A DNA stretch of 64,000 bases from Lonicera japonica (taxonomy: Eukaryota > Streptophyta > Magnoliopsida > Dipsacales > Caprifoliaceae). The stretch is from NCBI GenBank assembly GCA_021464415.1, contig CM038465.1, positions 25,451,839 to 25,515,838 on the forward strand, given 5' to 3'. Position 1 is the stretch's first letter; the number at the start of each line of letters is the position of its first letter. Position numbers and translations under genes: made by a program. Below are positions 43,788 through 55,818 of the stretch, one piece after another. The notes below the pieces were generated by a model. The model saw only the letters and a list, made by a program, of their open reading frames with translations, ran no database searches and was not told the origin of the DNA.

Positions 43788-46700
43788 TTAGGCATAAGTC
43801 GGGTCTTCGAGAGGGGTGGACTCCTCTCGAATTGGGAATTCCAAAAATGGCTTTAAACGTTGACCATTAACTTTGAAAACATAGCCGGTTTTGGGATCCT
43901 CAACCTGCACAGCCCCAAAAGGAAATACATGACGGACAATGTACGGGCCGGTCCAACGAGACTTCAATTTCCCGGGGAAGAGATGCAGACGAGTATCATA
44001 AATAAGAACTTTGTGCCCAAGTTTGAATTCTTTCCTTAAAATAGATTTATCATGAAAAATTTTGGCACGTTCCTTGCTTATCTTCGCATTATCATATGCA
44101 TCTCTTCTCAATTCCTCAATTTCATCAATTTGCAACTTACGGTCAAGCCCGGCTTTTTCGAAATCACAGTTAACCATCTTAGTTGCCCAGTATGATTTGT
44201 GTTCCAACTCTACTGGCAAATGACATGGTTTTCCATATACAATGCGATAGGGAGACATATCTAGAGTTGTTTTGTACGCAATACGGTAAGCCCAAAGTGC
44301 ATCAGTCAGTCTTAACGACCAATCCTTGCGGTTCGGGTTTACCGTTTTCTCTAGAATCTGTTTGATCTCCCTATTTGCCAGCTCGGCTTGACCGTTAGTC
44401 TGAGGGTGATAAGCGAGCGACACTTTGTGATTTACACCATACTTTTGCATTAATGATTGAAATGGTCTGTTGCAAAAGTGAGTACCACCATCGCTTATTA
44501 TTGCCTTGGGCGTGCCAAAACGTGCAAGAATGTGTTCTTTCAGAAATCGAATCACCACTTTGTGATCGTTTTTCTTACACGCTTGGGCTTCCACCCATTT
44601 CAAAACATAATCTACGGCAACTAAAATATAAAGATTACCGTAGGAGGATGGGAATGGTCCCATAAAATCGATGCCCCAGCAATCGAAGATTTCAATCATC
44701 AGGATTAGATTGAGTGGCATCATATTCCTCTTGGAGATCCCTCCAAGCATTTGGCATCTTTGACATGCCTTGCAAAAGCGTTGTGCGTCCTTAAAAAGCG
44801 ACGGCCAATACAATCCACTTTGCAGAATCTTCACGGTGGTCTTCTTTGCCGAGAAGTGTCCTCCGCAAGCCTCAGAATGACAGAAAGATAGAGCTCTCTC
44901 CACTTCTTCCTCTGGGATGCACCGTCTGATAATCTGATCCACACAATACTTAAACAGGTACGGTTCATCCCAATAGAATCGACCCACTTCACTCAAAAAC
45001 CTTTTTCTATCTTGTGCGCCCCATGACTTTGGTATCTTGTCAGTTACAAGATAATTTACAATGTCTGCATACCATGGGAGCGTCGAGATTGCCAATAATT
45101 GTTCGTCTGGAAACGAATCTTGGATCGGGCTTTCTTCAATGTTGTTCGTAAAAGTGAGTCGAGACAGATGATCGGCCACCACGTTCTCGACTCCCTTTTT
45201 GTCCTTGATGCTTAAATGGAATTCTTGCAATAAGAGTATCCACCTCAAAAGCCGCGGCTTGGCATCTTTCTTTATGAATAGATACTTCAATGCCGCGTGA
45301 TCCGTGAAAATCACAATTGGCGATCCTATCAAATAGGATCGGAACTTGTCTAGGGCGAAGACAGTTGCTAGAAGCTCTTTCTCTGTCGTGGTGTAGTTCA
45401 TTTGCGCATCATTCAAGGTCCTACTTGCATAGTATATCACACCCGGTTTCTTGTCTTTCCGTTGACCAAGAACCGCTCCCACTGCATAGTCACTTGCGTA
45501 GCACATAAGCTCGAATGGCAAGCTCCAGTCCGGTGTCTGCATAATCGGCGCAGTAGTAAGCATATGCTTCAGAGAGACAAAGGCTTCCTCGCACTTGGCA
45601 TCCCACTGAAAGGGTGCATCCTTGAGAAGTAGACTACACATGGGCTTGGAAATGGAACTGAAGTTCTTGATAAACCTCCTATAAAACCCGGCATGTCCTA
45701 GAAAGGATCGAACATCTTTGACATTCTTGGGTGTAGGAAGTTTAGCAATCAACTCAATTTTAGCTTTATCCACCTCGATTCCTTCTGAAGAAATGATGTG
45801 CCCCAAAACAATTCCCTTGGTAACCATAAAATGGCACTTCTCCCAGTTCAATACCAATTGTTTTTCCACGCATCTTCCCAAGACCTGTTCCAGGTTAGCG
45901 AAACAATTGTCGAATGACTTACCATAGACGGTAAAGTCATCCATAAAAACTTCCAAAGTCCTTTCCACCATATCGCTAAAGATACTTAGCATACACCGTT
46001 GGAAAGTGGCCGGTGCATTACATAGACCAAAGGGCATTCTTCGATAAGCGAAGGTACCAAAAGGACATGTAAAGGTGGTTTTTTCTTGATCATCTAGGTC
46101 AATCTCAATTTGATTGTACCCGGAAAAACCATCGAGGAAAGAGTAATATTCATGACCCGCTACCCTCTCTAGAGTTTGATCCAAAAAGGGGAGGGGGAAA
46201 TGATCTTTACGAGTTGCCTCATTGAGTTTACGGTAGTCGATACACATTCGCCACCCGGTGGTGACTCTTTGCGGAATCAACTCGTTTGATTCGTTTTTGA
46301 CTACCGTAAGACCTGATTTTTTCGGTACCACTTGAGTTGGACTAACCCATTTACTATCCGAGATTGGATAGATGATCTTTGCATCCAACAATTTCAACAC
46401 CTCGTTCCTAACCACTTCTTGCATGTTAGGATTCAACCAGCGTTGAAATTGCCTCGATGTTTTTGCCCCATCCTCCAAGTGAATTTTATGTGTACAAATC
46501 AAAGGGCTTATTCCTTGGAGGTCGGCAAGTGTCCAACCAAAAGCTTTTTTGTATTTACCAAGCAAATTAACCAATCTTACCTCTTGGTCATCCGAGAGAT
46601 CGGACGAAATGATGACGGGGTAAGTGTCTGAAGCTCCTAAAAAGGCATACTTCAAGTTGCTAGGCAATAGCTTGAGATCCATTTGTCCTTCAAGCTTTTT

Positions 46701-49154
46701 GGTAAGAGATTGTGTGTTTTCTTCTTTTTTCGAGAATTCGACCTGTTTGTCAGACAAAGAAAACACTTGCATACAATCCTCGGGTTCATCGGAAGTGGTT
46801 AGATAACCTTCCGTTGACTCCGATTCGAAATTTGCCACAAAGTGGTCTTGGATACATGACTCTATCATGTTCACGTGTTCACTTTCCTCATCATCATCGT
46901 CGTCTCTTTGATTGCTCAAAGAGAACACGTTTAGCTCTAGAGTCATGTTTCCAAATGCTAACTTCACAATTCCATTCTTGCAATTTATTATGGCATTAGA
47001 AGTAGCAAGAAATGGTCGCCCAAGGATAACTGGAATCTCCTTAGCGGGATTCGACACGGGTTGCATGTCGAGGATGATAAAGTGAACGGGAAAATAAAAC
47101 TTGTCAATTTGAACAAGCACATCCTCGACTATCCCTCTTGGTATCTTAACGGATCGGTCCGCTAATTGAATAGTAACCCTCGTGGGTTTCAATTCACCCA
47201 ACCCCAATTGTTGATATACAGAATATGGGAGTACGTTCACACTTGCTCCCAAATCTAGCAAAGCATTTTTGATCCTACAATTTCCTATGACACACGAAAT
47301 TGTGGGACACCCGGGGTCTTTGAACTTGGGGGCTCTCGTGCCTTGCATAAGGGAGCTCACTTGCTCCGCCATAAAGGCCTTTTTCTTGACATTCAACCTT
47401 CGTTTGGTAGTACATAAGTCCTTGAGGAACTTAGCGTACGAAGGTATTTGCTTGACCGCGTCAAGCAATGGAATGTTGATTTTCACTTGCCTAAAAACAT
47501 CCAAAATCTCGGTATTAGACTTGGACGGTTGGTTCAATCTCTCCAGAAATGGGACTTTGATCCCATTTTTGATCTTTTCGAGATCCTCCTTTCCTTGTCT
47601 TTCTCCCTCTCTCTTCTTCTCTTCACTCACAACTTTTTCAACCTCCGACTCCTCAACATGCGTGGGATCAACTATGTCCGCCACCTTGGGGGTTTTAGGA
47701 ACAATAGTATTGTCTACCTCCTTCCCACTTCTCAAGATTGTGATAGATTTGAGTTCTTCTATCTTGGAGCTAGACTCTCCTCCCTCTACTACTTGAACTT
47801 GACCTCTAGGATTCGCTAAAGGTTGAGAGGGGAATTTTCCCTTCTCTTGGGTAGCTAGGGCGGTGGTGAGTTTAGACATTTGAGTTTTTAAATCACCCAC
47901 ATCACGATCCGTTTTGTCCACAAATGATCTCAACAAAGCTTCCAAGTTTTGGTTGGGATTTTGATTCTGAGGTGGAACAAAAGAGTTTTGAGGTTGTTGT
48001 TGTTGCCTTTGGTTCTGATTATATTGGTTGTGGTTCTGACTTTGATTTCCTCCCCAACTGAAATTGGGGTGATTCTTCCATCCTTCATTGTACCTTTGAG
48101 AATAAGGATCGTTTTGGTTACGGTTTTGGTTGTATTGGTGTAAAGCATTGACTTGGGCGGGATTTTTTAGGACTTCCCGAAAAGCGGGAATGGTAGGACA
48201 ATCCTCGGTAGTGTGTCCTGAATTTTCACAAATGACACACAACTGACTCGAGGATACTACGTTGACCTCCTTAAACTTACTTGCTTCCATTGCCTCTACT
48301 TTCTTAGACAATTGGAATAACCTCGCACCCATGTCATCCTCATTAGACACTTGGTACAACCCACCCCTTCCTTGAGTTTTTGCTTTGGGTTCCTCGGAAT
48401 AGGTGTTCCAATTTTGAGCACCTTCCGCTAATTCATCAAAATACAATAAAGCCTCATCGGGATTCTTACTCAAGAATTGACCATTACACATGGTCTCAAC
48501 AAACGTACGCATATCAGGGGTGAGAGATTCATAGAAAAAATTAACAAGGCTCCACGTTTCGTGACCATGGTGAGGGCATGCGTTTAGAAGTTCCTTGTAT
48601 CTTCCCCAACACTTATAAAAAGTTTCATTTTCTTTTGGCGAAAAATTAGATATCGCCCTTCTTAAAGCATTGGTTCTATGAACGGGAAAGAATTTTTTTA
48701 GAAATTCCGCTTGAAGCTCTTGCCAAGACCGAATTGATTGTGGTCTTTGAGCATTTAGCCAAATTTTTCCTTTATCTTTTAGGGAGAAAGGAAAGAGCTT
48801 TAAACGCATGACATCCTCATTAACATTTGCCTCACGAAATGTGGAGCAGACTTCTTCAAAGTCTTTCAAGTGCAAGTATGGGTTTTCCGACTCCATACCA
48901 TGAAAAGAAGGGATATGTTGAAGCATACCCGGTTTGAAAGAGAATGCTCCGGCTTGGCCAGCGGGAAGCACAATGCACGAATTTGAAGTTGCCCGAGGCG
49001 GTTGAAGGTAGTCTCTCATGGTCCTAACATGAGGAACATTGTTGGCACCTTCCCCTTCATTATCGCTCTCGTGATCCGCGGCTCTACCTTGGTTTGCCAT
49101 TCTTGGAGATGTGGGAGGGCTAATTCGAATATCCACGAACAATCGCCCTTGCAT
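43788..49154 (-). CDS. gag-pol: Gag-Pol polyprotein of Athila element 2, open but RNase H-mutant
   Basis: One uninterrupted frame; the first ATG is 49154 (a TTG-initiated extension reaches 49166), ending at 43788. Gag core and CCHC knuckle ([14 protein letters not shown]), Gln/Asn-rich linker, protease ([20 protein letters not shown]), RT ([24 protein letters not shown]), RNase H, integrase zinc finger (HSEACGGHF ... CKACQRC), DDE core ([23 protein letters not shown]) and a C-terminal tail ending [13 protein letters not shown]. The first RNase H Asp (CDASDYAVG in element 1) is Tyr here (codon 45498-45500), which should abolish RNase H activity. No frameshift separates gag and pol, so a single polyprotein is expected. 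Confidence 0.92.
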   Translation of the reverse strand: MQGRLFVDIRISPPTSPRMANQGRAADHESDNEGEGANNVPHVRTMRDYLQPPRATSNSCIVLPAGQAGAFSFKPGMLQHIPSFHGMESENPYLHLKDFEEVCSTFREANVNEDVMRLKLFPFSLKDKGKIWLNAQRPQSIRSWQELQAEFLKKFFPVHRTNALRRAISNFSPKENETFYKCWGRYKELLNACPHHGHETWSLVNFFYESLTPDMRTFVETMCNGQFLSKNPDEALLYFDELAEGAQNWNTYSEEPKAKTQGRGGLYQVSNEDDMGARLFQLSKKVEAMEASKFKEVNVVSSSQLCVICENSGHTTEDCPTIPAFREVLKNPAQVNALHQYNQNRNQNDPYSQRYNEGWKNHPNFSWGGNQSQNHNQYNQNQRQQQQPQNSFVPPQNQNPNQNLEALLRSFVDKTDRDVGDLKTQMSKLTTALATQEKGKFPSQPLANPRGQVQVVEGGESSSKIEELKSITILRSGKEVDNTIVPKTPKVADIVDPTHVEESEVEKVVSEEKKREGERQGKEDLEKIKNGIKVPFLERLNQPSKSNTEILDVFRQVKINIPLLDAVKQIPSYAKFLKDLCTTKRRLNVKKKAFMAEQVSSLMQGTRAPKFKDPGCPTISCVIGNCRIKNALLDLGASVNVLPYSVYQQLGLGELKPTRVTIQLADRSVKIPRGIVEDVLVQIDKFYFPVHFIILDMQPVSNPAKEIPVILGRPFLATSNAIINCKNGIVKLAFGNMTLELNVFSLSNQRDDDDDEESEHVNMIESCIQDHFVANFESESTEGYLTTSDEPEDCMQVFSLSDKQVEFSKKEENTQSLTKKLEGQMDLKLLPSNLKYAFLGASDTYPVIISSDLSDDQEVRLVNLLGKYKKAFGWTLADLQGISPLICTHKIHLEDGAKTSRQFQRWLNPNMQEVVRNEVLKLLDAKIIYPISDSKWVSPTQVVPKKSGLTVVKNESNELIPQRVTTGWRMCIDYRKLNEATRKDHFPLPFLDQTLERVAGHEYYSFLDGFSGYNQIEIDLDDQEKTTFTCPFGTFAYRRMPFGLCNAPATFQRCMLSIFSDMVERTLEVFMDDFTVYGKSFDNCFANLEQVLGRCVEKQLVLNWEKCHFMVTKGIVLGHIISSEGIEVDKAKIELIAKLPTPKNVKDVRSFLGHAGFYRRFIKNFSSISKPMCSLLLKDAPFQWDAKCEEAFVSLKHMLTTAPIMQTPDWSLPFELMCYASDYAVGAVLGQRKDKKPGVIYYASRTLNDAQMNYTTTEKELLATVFALDKFRSYLIGSPIVIFTDHAALKYLFIKKDAKPRLLRWILLLQEFHLSIKDKKGVENVVADHLSRLTFTNNIEESPIQDSFPDEQLLAISTLPWYADIVNYLVTDKIPKSWGAQDRKRFLSEVGRFYWDEPYLFKYCVDQIIRRCIPEEEVERALSFCHSEACGGHFSAKKTTVKILQSGLYWPSLFKDAQRFCKACQRCQMLGGISKRNMMPLNLILMIEIFDCWGIDFMGPFPSSYGNLYILVAVDYVLKWVEAQACKKNDHKVVIRFLKEHILARFGTPKAIISDGGTHFCNRPFQSLMQKYGVNHKVSLAYHPQTNGQAELANREIKQILEKTVNPNRKDWSLRLTDALWAYRIAYKTTLDMSPYRIVYGKPCHLPVELEHKSYWATKMVNCDFEKAGLDRKLQIDEIEELRRDAYDNAKISKERAKIFHDKSILRKEFKLGHKVLIYDTRLHLFPGKLKSRWTGPYIVRHVFPFGAVQVEDPKTGYVFKVNGQRLKPFLEFPIREESTPLEDPTYA

Positions 49155-49297
49155 GGGCTTGGGCAACGATTAGAATTTCTCCTCGGGAAATCTACAAAAT
49201 CAAACAAAAATAAGGGAGAAAAAATAAATTAATAAAATGGAGAGATACTCACAGAGAATGGTTTTATACAAAACCCGAGATCCGCCTTTTGCCTTAG

Positions 49298-49315
49298 TCC
49301 CCGGCAACGGCGCCA
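49298..49315 (-). other. Primer-binding site of element 2, tRNA-Asp
   Basis: Minus-strand TGGCGCCGTTGCCGGGGA, identical to element 1, six bases from the 5' LTR. Confidence 0.9.
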
Positions 49316-49321
49316 AAAACT

Positions 49322-50971
49322 TGACGCAACTAGAATAACGCGCTTCGATATAGCCCAAGTGCAGGCACGTCAAGTTGTAATATAGTCTCGGAAGTCCGAG
49401 TGTCGAACCACAGGGATAAGTGAAAAGGAATGGAATGGATTACGGATTAAGTGGTTTTCAGATTTTGTGTGAGTTGGATTTGTTGTGAAACAACGTAAAT
49501 GTAAAACGGTTGCGAAAATTAATAAGAAAGCACTAAGGTAGGTGGAGGTTAGTTACGATTTAAGAGACGGTGACCACTAGCTCATACAAAGATTACAACA
49601 CAAGATTTCTCGAAATATGGGGAATGTTGGTGTATCTTTCAATAGCAAAGGGTGCAACGCTAGGCGACTCATTCCCGAGTTGAAGCTATATCGAGAAAGA
49701 GACAAACGACATTCCACCAAAGACGGGGTTATCATTCCTACCTCTTAGCTACGGGTGTGAAGCAAGGCAACCCATTCCCGATGAAGCTAATCCGAGATAG
49801 ATATGACAAACTCATCATTAAAAGATTTAACATAAAGCAAGTGTAGTAATCTCATGATTTAAAGAATCAAAATTATAAAGTGAATCCTAACAATGAAACG
49901 GAATAAAGTTTATGGGATAAATTAGTCAACTCATCATTTATCACATATGGTAGAAAATAAAGAGTCTAAGTATCACATAAAGTGTAAGAAGCACTCAATA
50001 TATCAATAAATGAATCAAAGATAAGCTAAACAAATTTATTTTCCATCTATGGAGTTTTAAGAACTATTCATAATTTCTATGAAGAGGGAAAAACTCCATG
50101 GATGGGGGAAAGGGACTACAAGCTTTTTAGAACCATATGAATATGTTGTATGCTCATTAACAACCAAGAACTAAATATACAAGGCATATAAAGTCTTAAC
50201 TTAATATGAAAATACCTAGAAAGCTTGAAATAATGGAAGATATGATGAAGAAGAAGAAGATTCACAAATATTTATCAAACTTTAAATATGGATTGAGCCA
50301 TTAATCACCAAAAATCATATCACAATCAACCTCCGTAACCTTAGTAATAGACTACTCCATAATAGATGCAAGAACAAATATTATAGATGAAGAAATCATT
50401 CTTACAAATTAAAATACTTACAAGGAAAAATGAAGAACAAAGAACAAGAGCTCTCCCTTCTCTCTCCAACTTGCAAGTGTTAAAAACTAGATCCCCCTCC
50501 TAGAAGCTAAGAATTCTATTATATATTAAAAAGGGGCAAAATATCTAAACAAATATCTAAAATAGCTTGAACCACAAAATAGCCCATTTTGGGTGTGAAA
50601 AGAGTAAGTTGGAGGCCATGATCGATCATGGCTTTGCCCATGATCGATCATGAAAGTGTTCTGCTAGAAATTTTGTAAGCCATGATCGATCATGGCTTTG
50701 CCCATGATCGATCATGGGTCTAGAACTTGTCACTCAGCACATTTGCAAGCTACTAGGCTTGCTCTTGATCACCACATGCCCTGCCATTGTATCCCAAACC
50801 TACGAAAACACGGAATACTACAAAATATACACCAACTTGGGCCACGTTATATACAACACTCGCTAAGGCATTAATCTCGAGATAAGTGGATAATTAGGCA
50901 GAATTAAAGCAACAAACGCGTCAAGCGACTCCGGGAAGGAGCTTAGACATGACAATATTATGCGTTTATCA
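49322..50971 (-). repeat. 5' LTR of Athila element 2
   Basis: 1650 bp, adjacent to the primer-binding site. At least eight substitutions distinguish it from 39073-40722. Confidence 0.95.
50617..50716. promoter_or_regulatory. Palindrome array in the 5' LTR of element 2
   Basis: Four perfect copies at 50617, 50639, 50681 and 50703, the LTR duplicate of 40368-40467. One spacer base differs (GCCAGAA versus GCTAGAA) while all palindromes are unchanged. Confidence 0.9.
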
Positions 50972-50976
50972 GGTTT
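50972..50976 (+). other. Target-site duplication GGTTT, right copy
   Basis: Matches 39068-39072 and delimits element 2. Confidence 0.95.
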
Positions 50977-51079
50977 TATAACGCACAAAAATACAATTTA
51001 TAATTGGATCAAACTCACCTCTCATTAAGGTCATGCCTTTCAGCCTTAAGAATGCAAGGCCACATACAAAAGACTAGTC

Positions 51080-54000
51080 ACCAAAAGGTTTAGAAAAGAG
51101 ATGGGAAGTTCATAAAAGTGTACGAGAACAACATGTTGGTGAAGAGTAAAAAAGCGGCCGACCACATCTCTGATTTCGAGAAAACATTCCAGATGCTGAG
51201 GCGTTACAAAATGAAATTGAATGCAGCGAAATGCACATTTGGAGTTAGCTCCAGCAAGTTCTTGGGTTTCAGGGTTAATATCATAGAAATTGAGGTAAAC
51301 TCATAAAAGATCAAGCCCTACAGAACATCAAGCCACCGAAGAATCTCAAAGAAATGCAGATCTTGGTTGGTATGATAGCTTCTCTAAATCGTTTCATTTC
51401 AAAATGCTCAAACATAAGTCAGCCATTTTTCAGTGTCTTTAGGAAGGCAAAACATTTCATATGGGATAAAGAATGTAATAAGGCTTTGGCAGATCTGAAA
51501 ACCTATCATAATAACCCTCCCCTCATATCCATCCTGTTAACCATCATATTTATTACAATTCCTTTTCCTAACAGCTTAAGCTTTTAGGAGAGATGGTTCT
51601 TAACATGGTATCTGGTGTTGGTTTTCTGGGAGGTCCAAGGTTCAAGCCTTGGCACCTCCATTCCCCATTTGTTAATCTGAAATTCAAAATTTGTTTACTC
51701 TCCATGTGCGAGTATGGGGTTGCACGTGAGGGAGGATGTTAACCATGATATTCATTACGATTCCTTCTCCTAACAACTTAAGCTTTTGGGAGAGATGGTT
51801 CTTAACACATCCCAAACCCCAATGAACAGTTGTTTGTTTACCTTTCCTCATACTCAAAAGCAGTTAGTGCCGCATTAATTTGAGAGCATGAGGGGATTCA
51901 AAAACCACTATACTATGTGAGTAAAAGCTTGTTAGCGACTGAGATGAATTATCTCCCGATTGAAATTCTAGTACTAGCACTTATCACTACTTCACATAGC
52001 TTCCATCATTACTTTGATGCTCACCTAATCAAAGTATTGACATCCACACCAATGAAAGCATCCTTATGGTGGGCCGACTTGTCGGGACAAATAAAAAAAA
52101 GCTCTGTGGAACTGGGTGGATTTCACATAGAGTATGAACCACGCACTGCAATAAATGGTCAGATTTTGGCTAATTTTATAGCAGAGTTCATAGACTGCTC
52201 GACCAAAGGGTCACATGATACCACAGTTGCACTAGCTGATTCATCACTTGCTTAAACTGAGGGGCAAGAGGTATTATAGACAATAGATGTTGATCCTCCA
52301 AAGATCGAAGCTCATAACCAAATCGCAGATGAGGCCGTCACTCAAAATAATTTACCATGGACCTTATTCATCGATGGATCATCGACCAGAGATGGTTCCG
52401 GGGTTGGAATTGTACTTAAGTCGCCCGACAAAATGGTTATAGTACAGGCAATTCGCCTTGGTTTCTCAGCATCCAACAATCAGTTCGAATACGAGGCTCT
52501 AATTATGGGATTGAGAAAGGCTAAGATACTTGGCTTACAAAACTTGAACATTCACTATGACTCGTAGTTGGCAGCAAACCAACTAATAGGGGAATAGGCT
52601 ATCAGAAACCAAAGGATGGAAGCGTACATGAAATTAGCACAAAAGTTATTTAGGGACGTTGATTGAGCATACATCAAAAGATTCTCAAGGATGAACAACA
52701 GTCATGCCAATGCGTTGGCTACACTTGCGTCTGCAATCGATTAAAACATGAAAAAGGGTGATCGAAGTGGAATTCTTGCCGAAGCCGAGCACAGAGGCCT
52801 AGCCGACATAAAATGTGGTTTTCACAATCGAGGCCGATTTGGGAGTCTTATAGATGGATCCAATTATTCAATACCTCAAGAATGAAACTCTACCTAGTGA
52901 TAGCGCAGAGGCATACCAAATAAGTGCCCAAGCTAGTCGATATTGGCTATCTCCTAATAATAAACTTTATAGAAGATCGTTCCCTAGCCCTTATTTGAAA
53001 TGTGTGCATCCGAAACAAGTGCAAGATATACTCTATCAATTGCATGAAGGCAACTGTAGAAGTTACATAGGGAAAAGATTCTTGGTCCACATAGCAAGGA
53101 GCTAAAGTTATTGGTGGCCATATATGCAAAAAGATGCCTTTGCCTATGCGAAGAAGTGTGGCAAGTGCCGAAAGCATGCACCCATCATCCACCTCCTTGG
53201 CACCAAACTTTCTCCTATCACAAGCCCTTGGCCATTCTTTTAGTGGAGTTTAGATATACTTGGTTCATTTTCGATAGCTGACGGTTCCAGAATTTTTTTT
53301 CTCGTGGTGATAAATTACTTCACCAAGTGGGTAGAGACTGAGCCTCTAATTAACATTGCGGATTCGCATGTTAGAACATTTATGTGGAAAAACATCGTTA
53401 CTCGTTTTGGCATTCTTAAAGTGATCATTTCAGATAACAAAACCCAGTTTAAGAGCCAAAAGATCTATAAATTTTATGAGAAGTTGGGTATTCAGCAGAG
53501 TTTTTCTAGTGTTGCTCATCCTCAGACAAACGGCTAGATCGAGTCGTCAAACAAGGTCATACTAGAAGGCTTAAAAAATGGTTAGATGATGCAAAGGAAA
53601 ATTGTGTGAATGAATTACCTATAGCGCTCTGGGCATTCAGAACAACAACGTGCCATTAACTGGCGAAACTCTGTTTTCATTGACTTATGGCACATAAGTT
53701 GTGATCCCACTTAAAGTTGGCTTACCTACTCTAAGAACTATGACAGTAGAATCAGGGAAAAATGACGCCGTGATGGAATAAGCTTTAGACTTTGCCAATA
53801 AGAGAAGAGAAGAAGCCTTAATCCGATTGGCTAGCTATTAACAGAACCTAACTAAGCAAAAGGGCAATAAGATGAACCCTAGAGAATTTCAAATCGGCAA
53901 GCTTTTCGTTCAGAAAAACATGGGTTCAATGGTTGATCCAGTCCATGAAAAATTGGTAGCTAATTAGGAAGGTCTGTATTTAATAACTGGCATGACTGGA

Positions 54001-54110
54001 ACAAGTGCTTATTACGTGGAAGATCAAGACAGGAAAGAGATTTTTAATCTATGGAACATTTATAAGACCCATTGTGATTATAATATTTTTTTTGAAAAAC
54101 TGCAACAAAA
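51080..54110 (+). pseudogene. pol: Pol remnant of a Tat-like Ty3/gypsy element
   Basis: Homology blocks on the + strand: RT end (51118-51306: RYKMKLNAAKCTFGVSSSKF), connection (MIASLNRFISKCSNISQPF), RNase H (51917 on: SKSLLATEMNYLPIEILVLA), a second archaeal-type RNase H (about 52365-52740: LFIDGSSTRDGSGVGIVLKS, NNQFEYEALIMGLRKAKILG), integrase zinc-finger region (about 52980-53180) and core (53304-53537: VINYFTKWVETEPL, FGILKVIISDNKTQFKSQ, VAHPQTNG). The dual RNase H is typical of the Tat/Ogre lineage. Numerous in-frame stops; a TRIM is inserted at 51535. No LTRs were found for this element. Confidence 0.8.
51535..51807 (+). mobile_element. TRIM retrotransposon, 273 bp, nested in the Tat remnant
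   Basis: Two 71-bp terminal direct repeats (51535-51605 and 51737-51807) start TGTTAACCAT and end GGTTCTTAACA. A tRNA-Met-like primer site (TGGTATCTGGTG) starts at 51606 with no gap, and GAGGGAGGA precedes the second repeat. The 5-bp TSD CATCC is present at 51530-51534 and 51808-51812. There is no coding capacity. Size and layout define a terminal-repeat retrotransposon in miniature. Confidence 0.88.
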
Positions 54111-55818
54111 TATTATTAAAAATTAAATAAAATTACATATAATTTGTTGACTTTAATTGGTTATTTTAAATTTTATACAAGAGGTTGAAAAAGTACTATT
54201 GGAGCAAAAAAAAATTCAAATTCGAAGTTTTGTATAAATATAGATTGATACATATAATATGCACTTCAACTTTTACACGATGATGAGAGATGCTCTACTG
54301 CTTAAAGTTCAAACTATGTCGCTATATATGAATGAGGAAAAAATAAGGGCGGCGTTAATTACACATACTACTTTACTCGGTAACACTTTATCTCATTTAC
54401 ATGGTCCTATTGTACTCAGTATGTGCACATTATCTCGTTGCAATAGAGCTGAGCTATTGTTGGGAGCAAAAAAAATATACTGGTCATATAAGACCGAGGT
54501 CATGGGCACATACTCGATGCTATAGGACCGAGTAAGAGGACATTACTCGGTTCTTCACGACCAAGCCAATGTTGGGGTATTATAGAATATTTTGGTGCGT
54601 GTAATTAGCGCCATTGTTGTGATAAATTTTAATATACTCGCAAGAACACGAATCAGTTTATAGTGTAGCATGTAAGCGAGGTCGATTCCACAGAGACTAA
54701 AATAGTATGTTTTATAATTATTTTGTTAATTTTTCACTAGAATCCTAATCCAATTAGAAAAGATTATGGTAATTAAACATATTAAATAAAGAAAATTAAA
54801 TAAATCAAAGTAATGAAAGTAAGATAAAGTAATGGAAATAAATTAAATAATATTAAGAAATATAATAAAATTAATGAATTAATTAACTAGGGTTTCGGAG
54901 TCATATATTTAATATCATCTTCATAAGTATATTCATGCGCATAAACTCTACTCTTATCTTGCATTAATTTGGTCTCTCGACTCTATTATTTGTGGAAAAC
55001 AAAATCATTCAATCTTAATTAATTTATAAAATTCAATTATGATTCTTCCATTGCCAAACTTATGTATAATATCAAAGCACTCACTATATCCATCAAAATA
55101 CACCCTATATTTGATCTTAACAAATCATAAGGTGAATCAAACAAAAAATAATGAGAATCCAACTTTATTTTTATCAATTAAAATAGGCATCTAGACATCT
55201 AATAGAAAGAATTGTATTTAATGTTAAAACAATAAATTGGTAGAGTTAATTTGCATGAACATGTACAATAGAATGAATTAAATATACTCATCCTAACCCT
55301 AACACAAATTTACATTAGTATTGTGGGTGGCCAAAAATTTGGGCAAACCCACATGATGAAGTTCTTAGCAAAATTGATAGAGTAATAGATGAAAATAATA
55401 GTGGAGACGAGATTTTTAGGTACGGTAGGTTCCTCCGGTAGCGCTTATGTTATTCCGACAGTACATCCTCCGTTTGTGTGTATGTGTGTGTGTTTGATTT
55501 ATTAGCTCAAAGACAATTGAAATGAGGATACAAGTTATCATTCTCTCTCTAGAAACAATTCCTCTGGCTAGCTCATTCTTCTCTTATCTAGGATTTGGAA
55601 GAAGGCCCCCTATCATGGCTATCCCTTGTTCTATTTATATTCATAGAATTAGGGTTACATATGTTACATTAGGGTTAAGGGTAAAAGACTAAAAAGGGCT
55701 TACTCTACCCTTTTACAAATTCTCTCACAGAGTTTGTGCTAGCTCATGTCCAGGCCCATTATTATCTTCTTAATTTTTATGCTCCCACAATTGCCCCCCA
55801 AGCAAGTGAGCTCGGCGG
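54111..55818. other. Non-coding stretch with a possible LTR remnant
   Basis: No ORF of note. Near 54597-54710, GCGCCATTGTTGTGAT followed by GTCGATTCCACAGAGAC recalls, in diverged form, the minus-strand order of tRNA-Asp primer site then LTR end seen at 49298-49420. It may be a decayed LTR. Near 54400-54570 several CTCGGT/ACCGAG phrases occur. Confidence 0.35.
55814..55818 (+). other. Target-site duplication GGCGG, left copy
   Basis: GGCGG precedes TGTGACGCCCCG and is repeated at 58517-58521 after CGTTACA. Confidence 0.9.

Larger units (their letters stand above)
39073..50971 (-). mobile_element. Full-length Athila-type Ty3/gypsy retrotransposon (element 2)
   Basis: 11,899 bp on the minus strand: two 1650-bp LTRs, tRNA-Asp primer-binding site, a single open gag-pol, an env-position ORF with one nonsense codon, polypurine tract, TSD GGTTT. 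The same family as element 1, with near-identical gag-pol apart from scattered substitutions and more diverged LTRs. At least eight differences between its own LTRs make it older than element 1. Despite the open gag-pol, RNase H looks inactivated (see the gag-pol entry). Confidence 0.95.
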
